The notes under the pieces were generated by a model that did not search any database, was not told where the DNA came from, and worked only from the letters and a program-made list of their open reading frames with translations. A stretch of 64,000 nt of DNA from Amycolatopsis sp. 2-15 (GTDB lineage: Bacteria; Actinomycetota; Actinomycetes; Mycobacteriales; Pseudonocardiaceae). The position numbers were made by a program, and so were the translations under genes. Shown piece by piece: positions 8,362 to 15,902 of this stretch; the stretch's first letter is position 1, and the number at the start of each line of letters is the position of its first letter. The DNA is taken from positions 4,746,501 to 4,810,500 of the forward strand of contig NZ_CP127294.1 of the NCBI RefSeq assembly GCF_030285625.1, given 5' to 3'.

Positions 8362-9289
8362 ATGGCATCGGTCGACGATCTCGTGGAGCTGGTCCAGCGC
8401 CCGGCGGCGGCCGAGAAGAACGCGATGGCCGCGAAGTGGAAGGACGAGGACGACGTGCGCCGCCTCATCGGCAAGGCGCGCGCGGCCTCGGCGGAGCAGC
8501 GGCAGGAGGTGCGCCGCGACATCGATCCCGCCCGGCTGTCGCCGGAATGGGCGCGGCTGTGGCAGAACCACGTCGACGCCGACCCGCCGGCGGACCACAC
8601 GGAGGCCGTGACACACGAAGACGCGGCGCAGGCCGAGCGCGACGGAGTGGCTGCCGTCGCGATCGCGCGGATGGCGTTGACGGACGCGGCGCGGGCCGTG
8701 CTGGAGGCGCGGCTGGCGCGCATCCGGGCGGGGGAGGACGAGCCGGACGCGGTGACCGTCGACGGGCACGTGCCGCTGCGCGGCGCCAACCCCGATCGGG
8801 TTCGCGCTCAGCGCCCTGCTGGCCTGGCGCGCCGGGGAGTTCGGGGCGTTCGCGCGGGCGTGCACGCTGGTGGTGTGTTTCATCCTGCTGTGGCTCGGCG
8901 TGGGCAACGTGCTCTCGATCGCGCTGCCGAACCGCGACGAACCCCTGCTGAAGCGGCGTAAAACGGGCACGCTCAAGCAGTTCCTGATCGCGTTCGGCGT
9001 CGCGTCCGCCGTCGGCTACCTCGTCAACTTCATGCTGATCTGGCGCGTACTCGCCGCGCGGGCGCTGACGGAGCGGCTGGGCGCGGTCGTGCTGCCACTG
9101 ATCGCGATCGTGCTGAGCTGCGTCGTGATGTGGGTGCTGCTGACCGTGTTCGCGATCGCGCTGGCGCAGCAGCCCGCGGTGCGCCGGCGGCTGCAACGCG
9201 AGACCGCCGACTACCGCGCGAACGCCGAAGCCGAGGCCTACGCCGCCGAAGAACGCGCGGCGGAACCGGTTTCGCCGGCGCCGTCGTGA
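8362..9289 (+). pseudogene. Membrane protein of unknown function, interrupted by a frameshift
   Basis: The first frame (8362 to about 8795) gives a charged, soluble, alpha-helical N-terminus starting MASVDDLVELVQRPAAAE. The second frame, readable from about 8780, gives GFALSALLAWRAGEFG and then three membrane segments (VVCFILLWLGVGNVL; FGVASAVGYLVNFMLIW; VVLPLIAIVLSCVVMWVLL) before a charged tail ending at 9289. The two halves fit one protein if a single base is gained or lost near 8785-8795. Alternatively they are two overlapping genes, the second starting at a GTG near 8870 with no ribosome binding site. No function recognised. Confidence 0.6.
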
Positions 9290-9368
9290 CCCCACCCGGT
9301 GCGGGTGAGGTGCCGGCCCGCTGGGTGACGGCATGCTCGCGCCCGAGAAGCTCGGGAGGAGACCGGTC

Positions 9369-9887
9369 ATGGCCTCGCACAAGGACGCGCCCGTCGACCT
9401 GTACATCGCCGCCTACTCGGACCCCGACACCGCCCGCGGTGACTGGTCCGCGATCAAGCAGCTCGCGCACGAGGACGTGATCAAGGTCAAGGGCCTGATC
9501 CTCGTCAGCCGCCGCGCCGACGGCAAGATCCACGTCGACGACGACTTCCACACCACGCGCAAGGGCGCCACGTGGGGCGCCGTCGGCGGTGCGGTCGTCG
9601 GCCTGATCTTCCCGCCGACGCTTCTGGCCGGCGCGCTGGTGGGCGTCGGCCTCGGCGGAGGGATCGGCGGGCTGCTGTCGCACGCGGAGAAGAAGGCGAT
9701 CAAGGCCGAGGTGGAGGACACGCTGCCGCCGGACAGCTCGGGCATCGTCGCACTGTTCGAGGAACGCTGGGTCGTCGAGGTCGACGAGGCCCTGCTGCAC
9801 GCGGCGAAGGTCACGAAGGAGATGGTCGACAGCGAGAGCGCCGAGCAGGTGACGGCGGCGGCCTCCGCGGTGAAGGGCAAGGAGTAA
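9369..9887 (+). CDS. DUF1269-domain membrane protein
   Basis: A 172-residue protein. The N-terminal half (DLYIAAYSDPDTARGDWSAI) is a small alpha/beta domain. The middle holds glycine-zipper hydrophobic segments (GAVGGAVVGLIFPPTLLAGA, LVGVGLGGGIGGLL), and the tail is amphipathic with ALFEERWVVEVDEALLHAA. This is the DUF1269 layout, in proteins of unknown function often tied to envelope stress. The ATG at 9369 follows a GGAG; the in-frame ATG at 9333 adds twelve residues without support. A strong terminator hairpin follows at once. Confidence 0.8.
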   Translation: MASHKDAPVDLYIAAYSDPDTARGDWSAIKQLAHEDVIKVKGLILVSRRADGKIHVDDDFHTTRKGATWGAVGGAVVGLIFPPTLLAGALVGVGLGGGIGGLLSHAEKKAIKAEVEDTLPPDSSGIVALFEERWVVEVDEALLHAAKVTKEMVDSESAEQVTAAASAVKGKE

Positions 9888-9900
9888 CGACCGTCCACAC

Positions 9901-9937
9901 GGGCCGGCCACCCGGACTGGATCCGGGTCGCCGGCCC
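9901..9937 (+). terminator. Long GC hairpin after the DUF1269 gene
   Basis: Outer arms GGGCCGGC and GCCGGCCC enclose inner arms ACCCGG and CCGGGT around a 7-base loop, 13 bases past the stop codon. There is no U run, as is usual for high-GC actinomycete terminators. Confidence 0.65.
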
Positions 9938-10020
9938 GCTGCTTCCGCCGTGGGAGCTTCCGCCTTGCTGGTGGGTGGTTTTGTCTTCTGGCCGAGCCTG
10001 TGGGGGCGTAGTCCTGGTTG

Positions 10021-10044
10021 TGGACAACCGGTCTACTACCTGAG
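10021..10044 (+). promoter_or_regulatory. Site A of a repeated 23-base element, upstream of the SDR gene
   Basis: This stretch, opening TGGACAACCGGTCTACTAC, recurs inverted at 11247-11269 with one base difference. It lies just before the SDR start at 10052 and overlaps where a promoter would be, so it is a candidate operator for the truncated TetR at 11263. Confidence 0.5.
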
Positions 10045-10051
10045 GACGAAA

Positions 10052-10764
10052 ATGATGGGCGGCAACAGCGGGCCGAAGGTGGCCGTGGTCACCGGCGCGT
10101 CGCAGGGGTTCGGTGCGGGGATCGTGGAGGGGTACCGCAAGCTGGGTTACGGGGTGGTCGCCACGGTGCGCTCGGTCGAGGAGTCCGGTGACGCCGGCGT
10201 GGTGCCGGGTGACCTCACCGACCCGGCGCCGTCGGAGCGGGTGGTCGCCGCGGCGATCGAGCGCTGCGGCCGGATCGACACGCTGATCAACAACGCCGGA
10301 GTGTTCGCGGCGAAGCCGTTCACCGAGTTCACGGCCGAGGACTTCCAGTGGCTGGTGTCGGTGAACCTGGCGGGCTGGTTCAACATCACGAGCAACGTGC
10401 TGCCGCACATGCTCGTACAGGGCGGTGGGCACATCGTGCAGATCACGACCAGTTTCGTGGACCACCCGGTGTTGATGGTGCCCGCGTCGGTGTCGATGCT
10501 GACCAAGGGCGGTCTGCAGGCGGCGACGAAGTCACTGGCCGTGGAGTACGCCGGGCGCGGGATCCGCGTCAACGCGGTCGCTCCGGGGATCCACAAGACC
10601 GCGCTGAACCCGCCCGAGACCTACGCCGAGCGCGCCGGCCTGCACCCGCTGGGCCGCATGGCCGAGGTCAGCGACATCGTCGAAGGCGTGCTTACCTGGA
10701 AAACGCCACGTTCGTCACCGGCGAGATCCTCAACGTCAACGGCGGCCTGAGCGCCGGCCACTGA
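10052..10764 (+). pseudogene. SDR-family oxidoreductase, frameshift near the 3' end, no catalytic Tyr
   Basis: A short-chain dehydrogenase: TGASQGFGAG cofactor loop near residue 14, NNAGV at about 82, and RGIRVNAVAPG near 170. Near 10690 the frame breaks: one frame reads VSDIVEGVL and the other YLENATFVTGEILNVNGG to the natural stop at 10764. Restoring one base in GTGCTTAC repairs it. The usual YxxxK catalytic pair reads SMLTK, with no tyrosine, so this belongs to an atypical SDR group and may not use the classical mechanism. ATG pairs at 10052 and 10055 follow a GAGGA. It converges on the SnoaL-like gene. Confidence 0.75.
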
Positions 10765-10775
10765 CCCACGCGATA

Positions 10776-10814
10776 CCCCAGGGCCGCGGACGATCACTGT
10801 CCGCGGCCCTGGGG
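10776..10814. terminator. 16-bp perfect hairpin between convergent genes
   Basis: Arms CCCCAGGGCCGCGGAC and GTCCGCGGCCCTGGGG with a 7-base loop. It serves the SDR gene on the plus strand and the SnoaL-like gene on the minus strand. Confidence 0.8.
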
Positions 10815-10829
10815 GTGTCCACTTCGAAA

Positions 10830-10844
10830 CGTCCACAAGGGACG
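10830..10844. repeat. Mini-hairpin CGTCC-N5-GGACG
   Basis: One of several copies in the window (also 31245-31259 and 40656-40670, and a GTCC-N5-GGAC variant at 32341-32353). All are intergenic. Confidence 0.45.
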
Positions 10845-10861
10845 GCTCTCACGAGCGAAGG

Positions 10862-11227
10862 TCATGCCACGATCTTGGACACGTGGTAGTGGCTGATCAA
10901 CCAGTCGCCCCCGGCTTGCCGCAGCAGGATCACGGTCAGGTGAAACCGGAGTTCGGTGCCGTCGGGGCGGGTGAACACCGGGTCGACGCAGGCGGAAAGC
11001 ACGCCCTGGCGAGGGCCGGATTTCCCTGATCTCATAACGAACCGTCAATCCGACGGGCCGTTCGTCGTAATACTTCTCGATGCTTTCCGGCCGAGGGAGT
11101 AGCCGGGGTGCGCACCCTGGAAGAGGGCGTCTTCGGTGAAGCAGGTCGCGACCCGGTCGGGCCGGTGCGAGTCGACGTCGTCCTTCCAGCCGTCGAGAAC
11201 CCGGGTGATGACCGCTTGGTAGTCCAT
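10862..11227 (-). pseudogene. SnoaL/NTF2-like protein with two frame breaks
   Basis: The ATG at 11227 opens MDYQAVITRVLDGWKDDVDS, typical of small NTF2-like (SnoaL/SgcJ) proteins. After SLGR the frame changes near 11085 to SIEKYYDERPVGLTVRYEI, and again near 11010 to GPRQGVLSACVDPVFTRP. It ends with LISHYHVSKIVA at 10862. Corrected, this is a complete domain of about 121 residues of the kind that binds or isomerises small hydrophobic substrates. Two missing bases in one short gene suggest decay or poor sequence. It is divergent from the TetR remnant at 11263. Confidence 0.65.
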
Positions 11228-11246
11228 ATTGACCTCGGCAGATTCG

Positions 11247-11269
11247 CTCAGTAGTAGACCGGTTGTCCA
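11247..11269 (-). promoter_or_regulatory. Site B of the repeated 23-base element
   Basis: This is the inverted copy of 10021-10044, lying between the SnoaL-like start (11227) and the TetR remnant. With site A it brackets a 1.2-kb SDR/SnoaL module. Confidence 0.5.
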
Positions 11270-11584
11270 GCTCGGGTGTGGTGAAAGGCAGCTTCTACTA
11301 CTTCTTCGAGTCCAAAGAGGCGCTCGGAGCTGAGCAACCAGACCGAAGCGATTCGCCCGCGGCCGCAGGAGATCTTCGAGACACAGGTGGATCTGGTCCG
11401 GGCGGTCGTCGTCGAAGCGCGAGAACGCGGTGCCGCGCACGTCGACGACACCCGGGAGGCCGCGCGGTCGATCGTCGCGCAGCTGGAGGGGCAGATCAGG
11501 TTCGTCAAGCTCGACAACGACAGCCAGCGGCTGTGGGCCAGCTGCCTGGCGCTCCTCGGCGCGCGCGGGGAGCTGGCTGCGTGA
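11263..11584 (+). pseudogene. TetR-family regulator remnant
   Basis: The first frame contains GVVKGSFYYFFESKEALG, the end of a TetR helix-turn-helix, but the preceding 25-30 residues (helices 1-2) are missing. After that the frame shifts near 11325 to EIFETQVDLVRAVVVEARER and ends QRLWASCLALLGARGELAA at 11584. A normal TetR needs about 190 residues, and the C-terminal ligand domain is also shortened. The gene has lost its 5' end and has a frame break. The paired sites at 10021 and 11247 may be its former operators. Confidence 0.65.
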
Positions 11585-11788
11585 CCGGCGCCGTCGAGAC
11601 GCGCGGTCGGTCCGGCGGCTTCCGGTCGGTGGTCGGACCAGCGACCGGTTCGGCCGGGGCGGGTGCGGGGTGCGGGGTGCGCCCGAGCTCGAGCCGACCC
11701 CTGATGCGGTCGGGAACGCGCGTCGTCCGCGGCGAGCGGGATGATCGCCGGGGACCGGTTCCGCCCGGCTGCCCGGAGACTGGGCGCC

Positions 11789-12312
11789 ATGTGGAGCCGC
11801 GTGCCGCTGCGGCGGACCTTCGCGCGCGTCGCCCCGCGGATCCTGCTGGCGGCGGCGTTGCTGCCCGGCTTCGGTTTCCTGATCACCGCGCCCAGTGCAG
11901 CGACGTCGACGACGCCTACCGCATCGAGTTCGCCCACGAGGGTGACAGCTGCGACGAGTACCTCGACGTGCACCTGAGCATCGACACCGGCGAGGCGATG
12001 GCCTGCACGTCGTTGCCGCTCTCGTTCGGTGGCTCGCTGGACTTTCCCGGCTTCACCTCCGCGCAGCAGACGGAGATCGGCGCGCTGGTCCAGCGGCTCG
12101 CCGCGGACGGGTTGGCCGAGGCCGAACAGCAGCGGAACCAGAGCCGGGTCGACGAGATCGCGGCCGCCGTGCCCGACTCGGCCCGGTCGTACCACTACAC
12201 GGGGCTGTGGGGTACCGGCCTGGCGTGGCTGGGCGGGGCGATCGTCGTGGCCGCGCTGGTGCTGTTCTTCACGCTGCGTCGTCGCCTCGAGTCGTGGCTC
12301 GCGGGAGGGTGA
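11789..12312 (+). pseudogene. Exported, membrane-anchored protein of unknown function, frameshifted
   Basis: The start at 11789 gives a signal peptide (MWSRVPLRRTFARVAPRILL then AAALLPGFGFLI). Near 11895 the sensible frame changes to DVDDAYRIEFAHEGDSC, an extracellular domain with cysteines, followed by a C-terminal membrane helix (WLGGAIVVAALVLFFTL) and a short basic tail. The whole would be about 174 residues with one base restored. No family recognised. It precedes the riboswitch-controlled cbt operon but is separated from it by 180 bases that include a promoter. Confidence 0.55.
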
Positions 12313-12451
12313 GGTGGGTTTCCGTGACAGCGTGGTGCGGTCTGCCGCGACGTTGCTCCTTCGGGGTGGTGATGTCGGGCACGTGCGGGTGAAGGCGCTA
12401 CTGGAAGCGGACAAAGTGGCACGAAATACACTTCGTCGCGGTGTTGGGTGA

Positions 12452-12481
12452 TTGACGGGTCCGAGGCCACCCCCGTAGCGT
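12452..12481 (+). promoter_or_regulatory. Sigma-70-like promoter of the cbt operon
   Basis: TTGACG (12452-12457) and TAGCGT (12476-12481) with an 18-base spacer. A start about 7 bases on would place the first base of the transcript at the riboswitch boundary. Confidence 0.5.
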
Positions 12482-12490
12482 TCTGCGCGC

Positions 12491-12587
12491 GTGACGGCTT
12501 CTGAGAAGCCGGTGAGATTCCGGCACGGTCGCGCCACTGTGAGCCCGTTGTGCAGCTGATGGGCGAGTCAGGTCGAGGAGCCGTCAC
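12491..12587 (+). ncRNA. Cobalamin riboswitch
   Basis: The conserved box GCCGGTGAGATTCCGGCACG and the GCGCCACTGT element are both present. The ends GTGACGG (12491) and CCGTCAC (12587) pair as the closing P1 helix. A GAGTCAGG segment follows, as in B12-box RNAs. The element is compact, about 97 bases. In this family, bound cobalamin blocks expression, here presumably by hiding the AAGGAG ribosome binding site of cbtB at about 12620, so cobalt uptake is on when the vitamin is scarce. Confidence 0.9.
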
Positions 12588-12632
12588 CTGTTCCACCCGC
12601 AAGGGACGCGTCATCCCGAAGGAGAACCAGAC

Positions 12633-12842
12633 ATGGCCACCATTCCGGCCGATCGCTCCACCCCCGTCGTCCTGCCCGTGTCGAAGGCCGTGCTGTGGCT
12701 CGGCCTGAGCGTGGCGGCAGCGCTGCTGCTGTACTACTTCATCGGCATCGACCAGGGCGCCACCTCGGTGTTCGGCAGCGACACCCACGTTCACGAGTTC
12801 GTGCACGACGCGCGTCATTTCCTCGGCTTCCCCTGCCACTGA
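12633..12842 (+). CDS. cbtB: CbtB, small subunit of a cobalt transporter
   Basis: A 69-residue protein with one membrane helix (AVLWLGLSVAAALLLYYFIG) and a histidine-rich tail (DTHVHEFVHDARHFLGFPCH) with five histidines plus a cysteine, the likely cobalt-binding end. This matches CbtB, which works with CbtA in predicted B12-regulated cobalt uptake. AAGGAG stands 7 bases before the ATG. It is the first gene after the cobalamin riboswitch and is followed after 21 bases by cbtA. Confidence 0.9.
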   Translation: MATIPADRSTPVVLPVSKAVLWLGLSVAAALLLYYFIGIDQGATSVFGSDTHVHEFVHDARHFLGFPCH

Positions 12843-12863
12843 CGCACGAACGGACAACCGAAC

Positions 12864-13709
12864 ATGGAACAGAAGCTGATCCTGCGCGGCCTCCTTGCCG
12901 GCGCGCTGGGTGGCCTGCTCGCGTTCGTCTTCGCGCGCATTTTCGCGGAGTCGCAGATCCAGGCCGCCATCGACTACGAGTCCGGCCGGGACGCCGCCCA
13001 GGAGGCGCTGAACGAGGCCGCGGGCATGCAGATGGACCACGAAGGTGCGGAGGTGTTCAGCCGCGCCGTTCAGGCGAACGTCGGCATCGGCGTCGGCATG
13101 ATCCTCTTCGGCGTCGCGATGGGCCTGCTGTTCGCGGTCGTGTACACGGTCTGCCTGGGCCGCGTCGGGCAGGTGCGGGCCCGCGTGCTGGCGATCCTGG
13201 TCGCGGGTGCGGGTTTCCTGAGCCTGTATCTGGTGCCGTTCCTGAAGTACCCGGCCAACCCGCCGGCGATCGGGCACCCGGAGACGATCGGCGCGCGCAG
13301 CGGCCTGTACCTGGCGATGGTCGCGGGCTCGATCATCTTCCTGGCCGGCGCCGTGCTGCTGGGCCGCCGCATTGCGTCGAAGCTCGGCACCTGGAACGCG
13401 ACGCTGATCGCGGCCGCCGCGTTCATCGTGGTGTCGGGGGTCCTGATGGCCCTGCTGCCGTCGCTGGGTCACCTGTCGGCCAATGTCGCCGAATACGGCG
13501 TGCAGCCGACCGAGACGCCGCTGCCACTGAAAAACCCGGCGGGCGCCATCGTGTATCCCGGCTTCCCGGCCGACACGCTCTTCGAGTTCCGCTTCTACTC
13601 GGTGATCGCGCAGGCCATCCTGTGGGCGACGATCGCGCTCGTGTTCTGCCCGCTGGCCGAGCGCGTGCTCTCCGGCGGACGCAAGGAGAAGGTCGCCGCC
13701 GCGGCGTGA
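12864..13709 (+). CDS. cbtA: CbtA, membrane subunit of a cobalt transporter
   Basis: A 281-residue membrane protein with about six hydrophobic segments: GLLAGALGGLLAFVFARIF, GMILFGVAMGLLFAVVYTV, LAILVAGAGFLSLYLVPFL, LAMVAGSIIFLAGAVLLG, LIAAAAFIVVSGVLMALL and AQAILWATIALVFCPLA. Family features include LKYPANPPAIGHPETIG after the third helix and a conserved MQMDHEGAEVFSRAVQANV stretch. CbtA is the predicted permease of the CbtAB system. Its TGA overlaps the GTG of the FhuF-like gene by four bases, so the two are translated together. Confidence 0.9.
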   Translation: MEQKLILRGLLAGALGGLLAFVFARIFAESQIQAAIDYESGRDAAQEALNEAAGMQMDHEGAEVFSRAVQANVGIGVGMILFGVAMGLLFAVVYTVCLGRVGQVRARVLAILVAGAGFLSLYLVPFLKYPANPPAIGHPETIGARSGLYLAMVAGSIIFLAGAVLLGRRIASKLGTWNATLIAAAAFIVVSGVLMALLPSLGHLSANVAEYGVQPTETPLPLKNPAGAIVYPGFPADTLFEFRFYSVIAQAILWATIALVFCPLAERVLSGGRKEKVAAAA

Positions 13710-14362
13710 ACCCGTTCTTCGCTTTCGACACGCACGCCGCCGGTGACCAGCCGGCGGCGTCGTGGCGTCCGCTGGCCGAAGTCCTCGACGACGGACCGGT
13801 GCTGCGCGAACGCGTGGCGCAGGTCCGAGCCGTGCTCGCCGCCGGCGGTGGCGAGGTGGAGCTGCGGGTCGCCGCGTCCGTGACGCACCTGGGCATCGCG
13901 GCTCGCCTCCTGTCGCCCGCCCTCGCGCTCGCCGTGGGCGACGGCGTGGTCCCCGACTTCTCCGACGCGTGGTGGCAGCCGACGATCGGCGGCGCCGTTC
14001 CGTTGTCGCTGCCCGAAACCCAGCCCGTCGACGACGACCCGGTCGCGCTCTTCGACCGTCGAGTCCTGCGTGGACCGTTGAGCCGCCTGGACACCGCGCT
14101 CGCGCAGTTCTCGCTCTCGGAGACCATCCGCCGCGGCAACGTCGCCTCCGCCCTCAACGGCGCGGTCACGATGCTCCGCCAAGAACGTCCGGAGTGGACG
14201 GACGAGATCAACCGGTTCCGCGACAGCCTGGAAGCCCTGCCCGCCCTCGCCGACACCGCCACCCGCGAGGACGGCCGCTTCCGCCGCCGCAGCTGCTGCC
14301 TCATCTACCGCGCCGCGCCGCGCCACGACGGCCCGAAATGCGGCGACTGCGTGCTGGCCTGA
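13706..14362 (+). CDS. FhuF-like [2Fe-2S] protein coupled to CbtA
   Basis: A 218-residue protein starting VNPFFAFDTHAAGD at a GTG overlapping the cbtA stop. The body resembles the FhuF fold (LRVAASVTHLGIAARLLSPA near residue 53, then PDFSDAWWQP). The tail RRSCCLIYR...KCGDCVLA gives the CC-x13-CxxC set that holds a [2Fe-2S] cluster in ferric-siderophore reductases (usually CC-x10-CxxC). FhuF reduces Fe(III) to free it from siderophores. Here the gene sits in a B12-controlled cobalt operon, so a role in reducing or handling a cobalt or corrinoid ligand is inferred, not shown. Confidence 0.8.
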   Translation: MNPFFAFDTHAAGDQPAASWRPLAEVLDDGPVLRERVAQVRAVLAAGGGEVELRVAASVTHLGIAARLLSPALALAVGDGVVPDFSDAWWQPTIGGAVPLSLPETQPVDDDPVALFDRRVLRGPLSRLDTALAQFSLSETIRRGNVASALNGAVTMLRQERPEWTDEINRFRDSLEALPALADTATREDGRFRRRSCCLIYRAAPRHDGPKCGDCVLA

Positions 14363-14398
14363 CTCCGGCCGAAGTGCATTCGGGTCGCAGGTCCGCTC

Positions 14399-14671
14399 AT
14401 GAACGGGTCAACCCACCGCACGGACCGACGATGGCGGCCCGCAGCGCGGGTGATCGCGCTTTGGTGCGGCCTCGCGGTGGTCGCCGCTGTTGCCGGTGTC
14501 GTCGATTCGTTCATGTCCGGAGCGCCGCACCTGCCGCAGCAGGTGTTGTTCACGGCCTTCGCCGGGATCGCCGGCGGCGCCATCTCACTCGCCCTCAACT
14601 GCGCGGCCGGCACCACCGCATTCGCGTGCTCAACGACCGGCAGCACCGCTCCGTCGCCGCCGAGGTCGTGA
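14399..14671 (+). CDS. Short two-helix membrane protein, 3' end probably replaced
   Basis: 90 residues: a basic N-terminus (MNGSTHRTDRRWRPAARV), two membrane segments (VIALWCGLAVVAAVAGVV and QVLFTAFAGIAGGAISLAL), then a Ser/Thr/Pro tail that begins exactly where another frame starts to read flavin-reductase sequence. The real C-terminus was probably lost at that junction near 14605. No family recognised and no clear ribosome binding site. Confidence 0.4.
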   Translation: MNGSTHRTDRRWRPAARVIALWCGLAVVAAVAGVVDSFMSGAPHLPQQVLFTAFAGIAGGAISLALNCAAGTTAFACSTTGSTAPSPPRS

Positions 14672-14817
14672 GCTTCCTCTGGTTCGACACGACCATCGAC
14701 CGCGCGGTGGCGGCCGGCGACCACACGCTGGTCCTGCTGCGGCTGCACTCGGTGGCCCACGCCGGGGACGGCGCGCCGCTGGTGTTCCACCGCAGTTGTT
14801 TCCGGCAGGCGGTGTGA
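14605..14817 (+). pseudogene. 3' remnant of a flavin reductase gene
   Basis: About 65 residues without a start codon: HHRIRVLNDRQHRSVAAEVV, then a short gap, FDTTIDRAVAAGDHTLVLLR, and the family-typical end PLVFHRSCFRQAV. This matches the C-terminal part of FMN/FAD-binding flavin reductases; the FMN-binding first half is missing. It is joined in a different frame to the short membrane protein at 14399, evidence of a deletion between two genes. Confidence 0.6.
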
Positions 14818-14843
14818 CGCGTCGACCCGACCGGCCCGGCCGG

Positions 14844-14990
14844 TCAGCCGACCTCGGTGAGCTTGCCGCTGCCCACGTCGAACACGAAGCCGCGCACGGA
14901 GTCCTTTCGCGGGATGAACGGGCTGTTCTTGATTCGCGCGAGGGACTGGCGCACCTCGGTGATCACGCCGCCGGTGTAGGGCCCGCCTAC
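14844..14990 (-). pseudogene. 3' remnant of a beta-carbonic anhydrase gene
   Basis: The minus strand reads YTGGVITEVRQSLARIKNSP then FIPRKDSVRGFVFDVGSGKL and TEVG before a stop at 14844. This is the C-terminal end of a beta-class carbonic anhydrase, and the zinc-binding part is absent. Its upstream side meets the last codons of the GntR gene, so it is what remains after a deletion. Confidence 0.6.
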
Positions 14991-15757
14991 TGGTCGAGAT
15001 ACGTCCTGATCACCGAGAACCGCAGGTAGTCGTCATTGACGTGCACCACCGTGACCGCCACCGGGAGCTCGTCGGCGCGGATGTGGGTGTGGCGCAGGCG
15101 CAGGACGGGGCGCGTGCGGGGGAGGCCCAGCGCCGTGGCGATCGCGGTGGGCGGGAGGACGGGGCGGATCTCGGCGACGGAGTAGCAGACGGGCGTGCCG
15201 GTGTCGGTTTCGACGAACTCGAAGGTGGAGCGGCGCGGGTCGCTGTCTTCGGGGTGTTCGCCAAGCAGGGTGGCGGGGACGTGGTCGACGCTGTGGACCG
15301 CGGGTTTGCCGTCGGCGTCGAAGACGCGTTCGATGCGCAGCGCGCGCTCGCCGGCAGGGAGTTCCAGCGAGGTGGCGAGCTCGTCGTCGAGGGCGATGAG
15401 GCGCTGGTCGAGCGTGCGGACGGCGGGGCGGTAGCCGGCCTGGGTGAGCAGGTCGACGAAGGGGCTGGCCTCGGCGAGGTTGGCGGCGATGCCGATCGTG
15501 TGGCGGTTGATGAAGGTGCCGCTGCCGTGCAGGCGCCGGATGCGGCCTTCCTTCTGCAGCGACTGCAGGACCGAGCGCAGCGTCGCGCGGCTGACGCCGA
15601 GTGCGGTGCTCAACTCTTCCTCCGACGGCAGGCGGTAGCGGCCCTCGGCGGCGTAGCGCGCGATGGCCTCGCGCATCCGCTCCTTGGCCTGCCGGTAGGA
15701 GTCCGCGGCGACCGTCTGGATCGAGAGGGGTGTCAGCTCCGGCTCACGCATGACCAT
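14987..15757 (-). CDS. GntR-family regulator, UTRA (HutC) subfamily
   Basis: 256 residues. Residues about 12-75 are the winged helix (RYRLPSEEELSTALGVSRAT then LRSVLQSLQKEGRIRRLHGS). Residues about 100-250 are the UTRA sensor (LELPAGERALRIERVF, HVPATLLGEH, RLRHTHIRADELPVAVTVVH). The ATG at 15757 follows GGGGAGGACAACCG. It stands downstream of, and on the same strand as, the ABC/amidohydrolase operon and is its likely regulator. HutC-type proteins bind palindromes with a GT-N-TA-N-AC or AGAC/GTCT core, and such a palindrome lies at the operon's head (19660-19675). Confidence 0.85.
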   Translation of the reverse strand: MVMREPELTPLSIQTVAADSYRQAKERMREAIARYAAEGRYRLPSEEELSTALGVSRATLRSVLQSLQKEGRIRRLHGSGTFINRHTIGIAANLAEASPFVDLLTQAGYRPAVRTLDQRLIALDDELATSLELPAGERALRIERVFDADGKPAVHSVDHVPATLLGEHPEDSDPRRSTFEFVETDTGTPVCYSVAEIRPVLPPTAIATALGLPRTRPVLRLRHTHIRADELPVAVTVVHVNDDYLRFSVIRTYLDQ

Positions 15758-15902
15758 CGGTTGTCCTCCCCGGGGCGGCCTCACGGCCCGTCGTACGGCA
15801 ACGCTGCCGACACGCACAGTCGATCGGCACCCTCCGAGCGTAATGACCTCGCGCCGCCTGCTGAACCCACCCTGGGCCAGGCAGATGGGTGATCACGAGC
15901 GG

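Noticed and set aside
6807..8951. A 714-codon plus-strand frame across the CotH gene
   Set aside because: It reads antisense to the CotH coding sequence, with Val/Gly/Glu-rich composition and no domain.
13423..14326. Minus-strand frames under the cbtA/FhuF-like genes
   Set aside because: Antisense readings without domains; the plus-strand genes are fully supported by motif and overlap.
15041..15892. Plus-strand frame over the GntR gene
   Set aside because: Antisense of a well-supported UTRA-GntR gene, with no protein-like motif.
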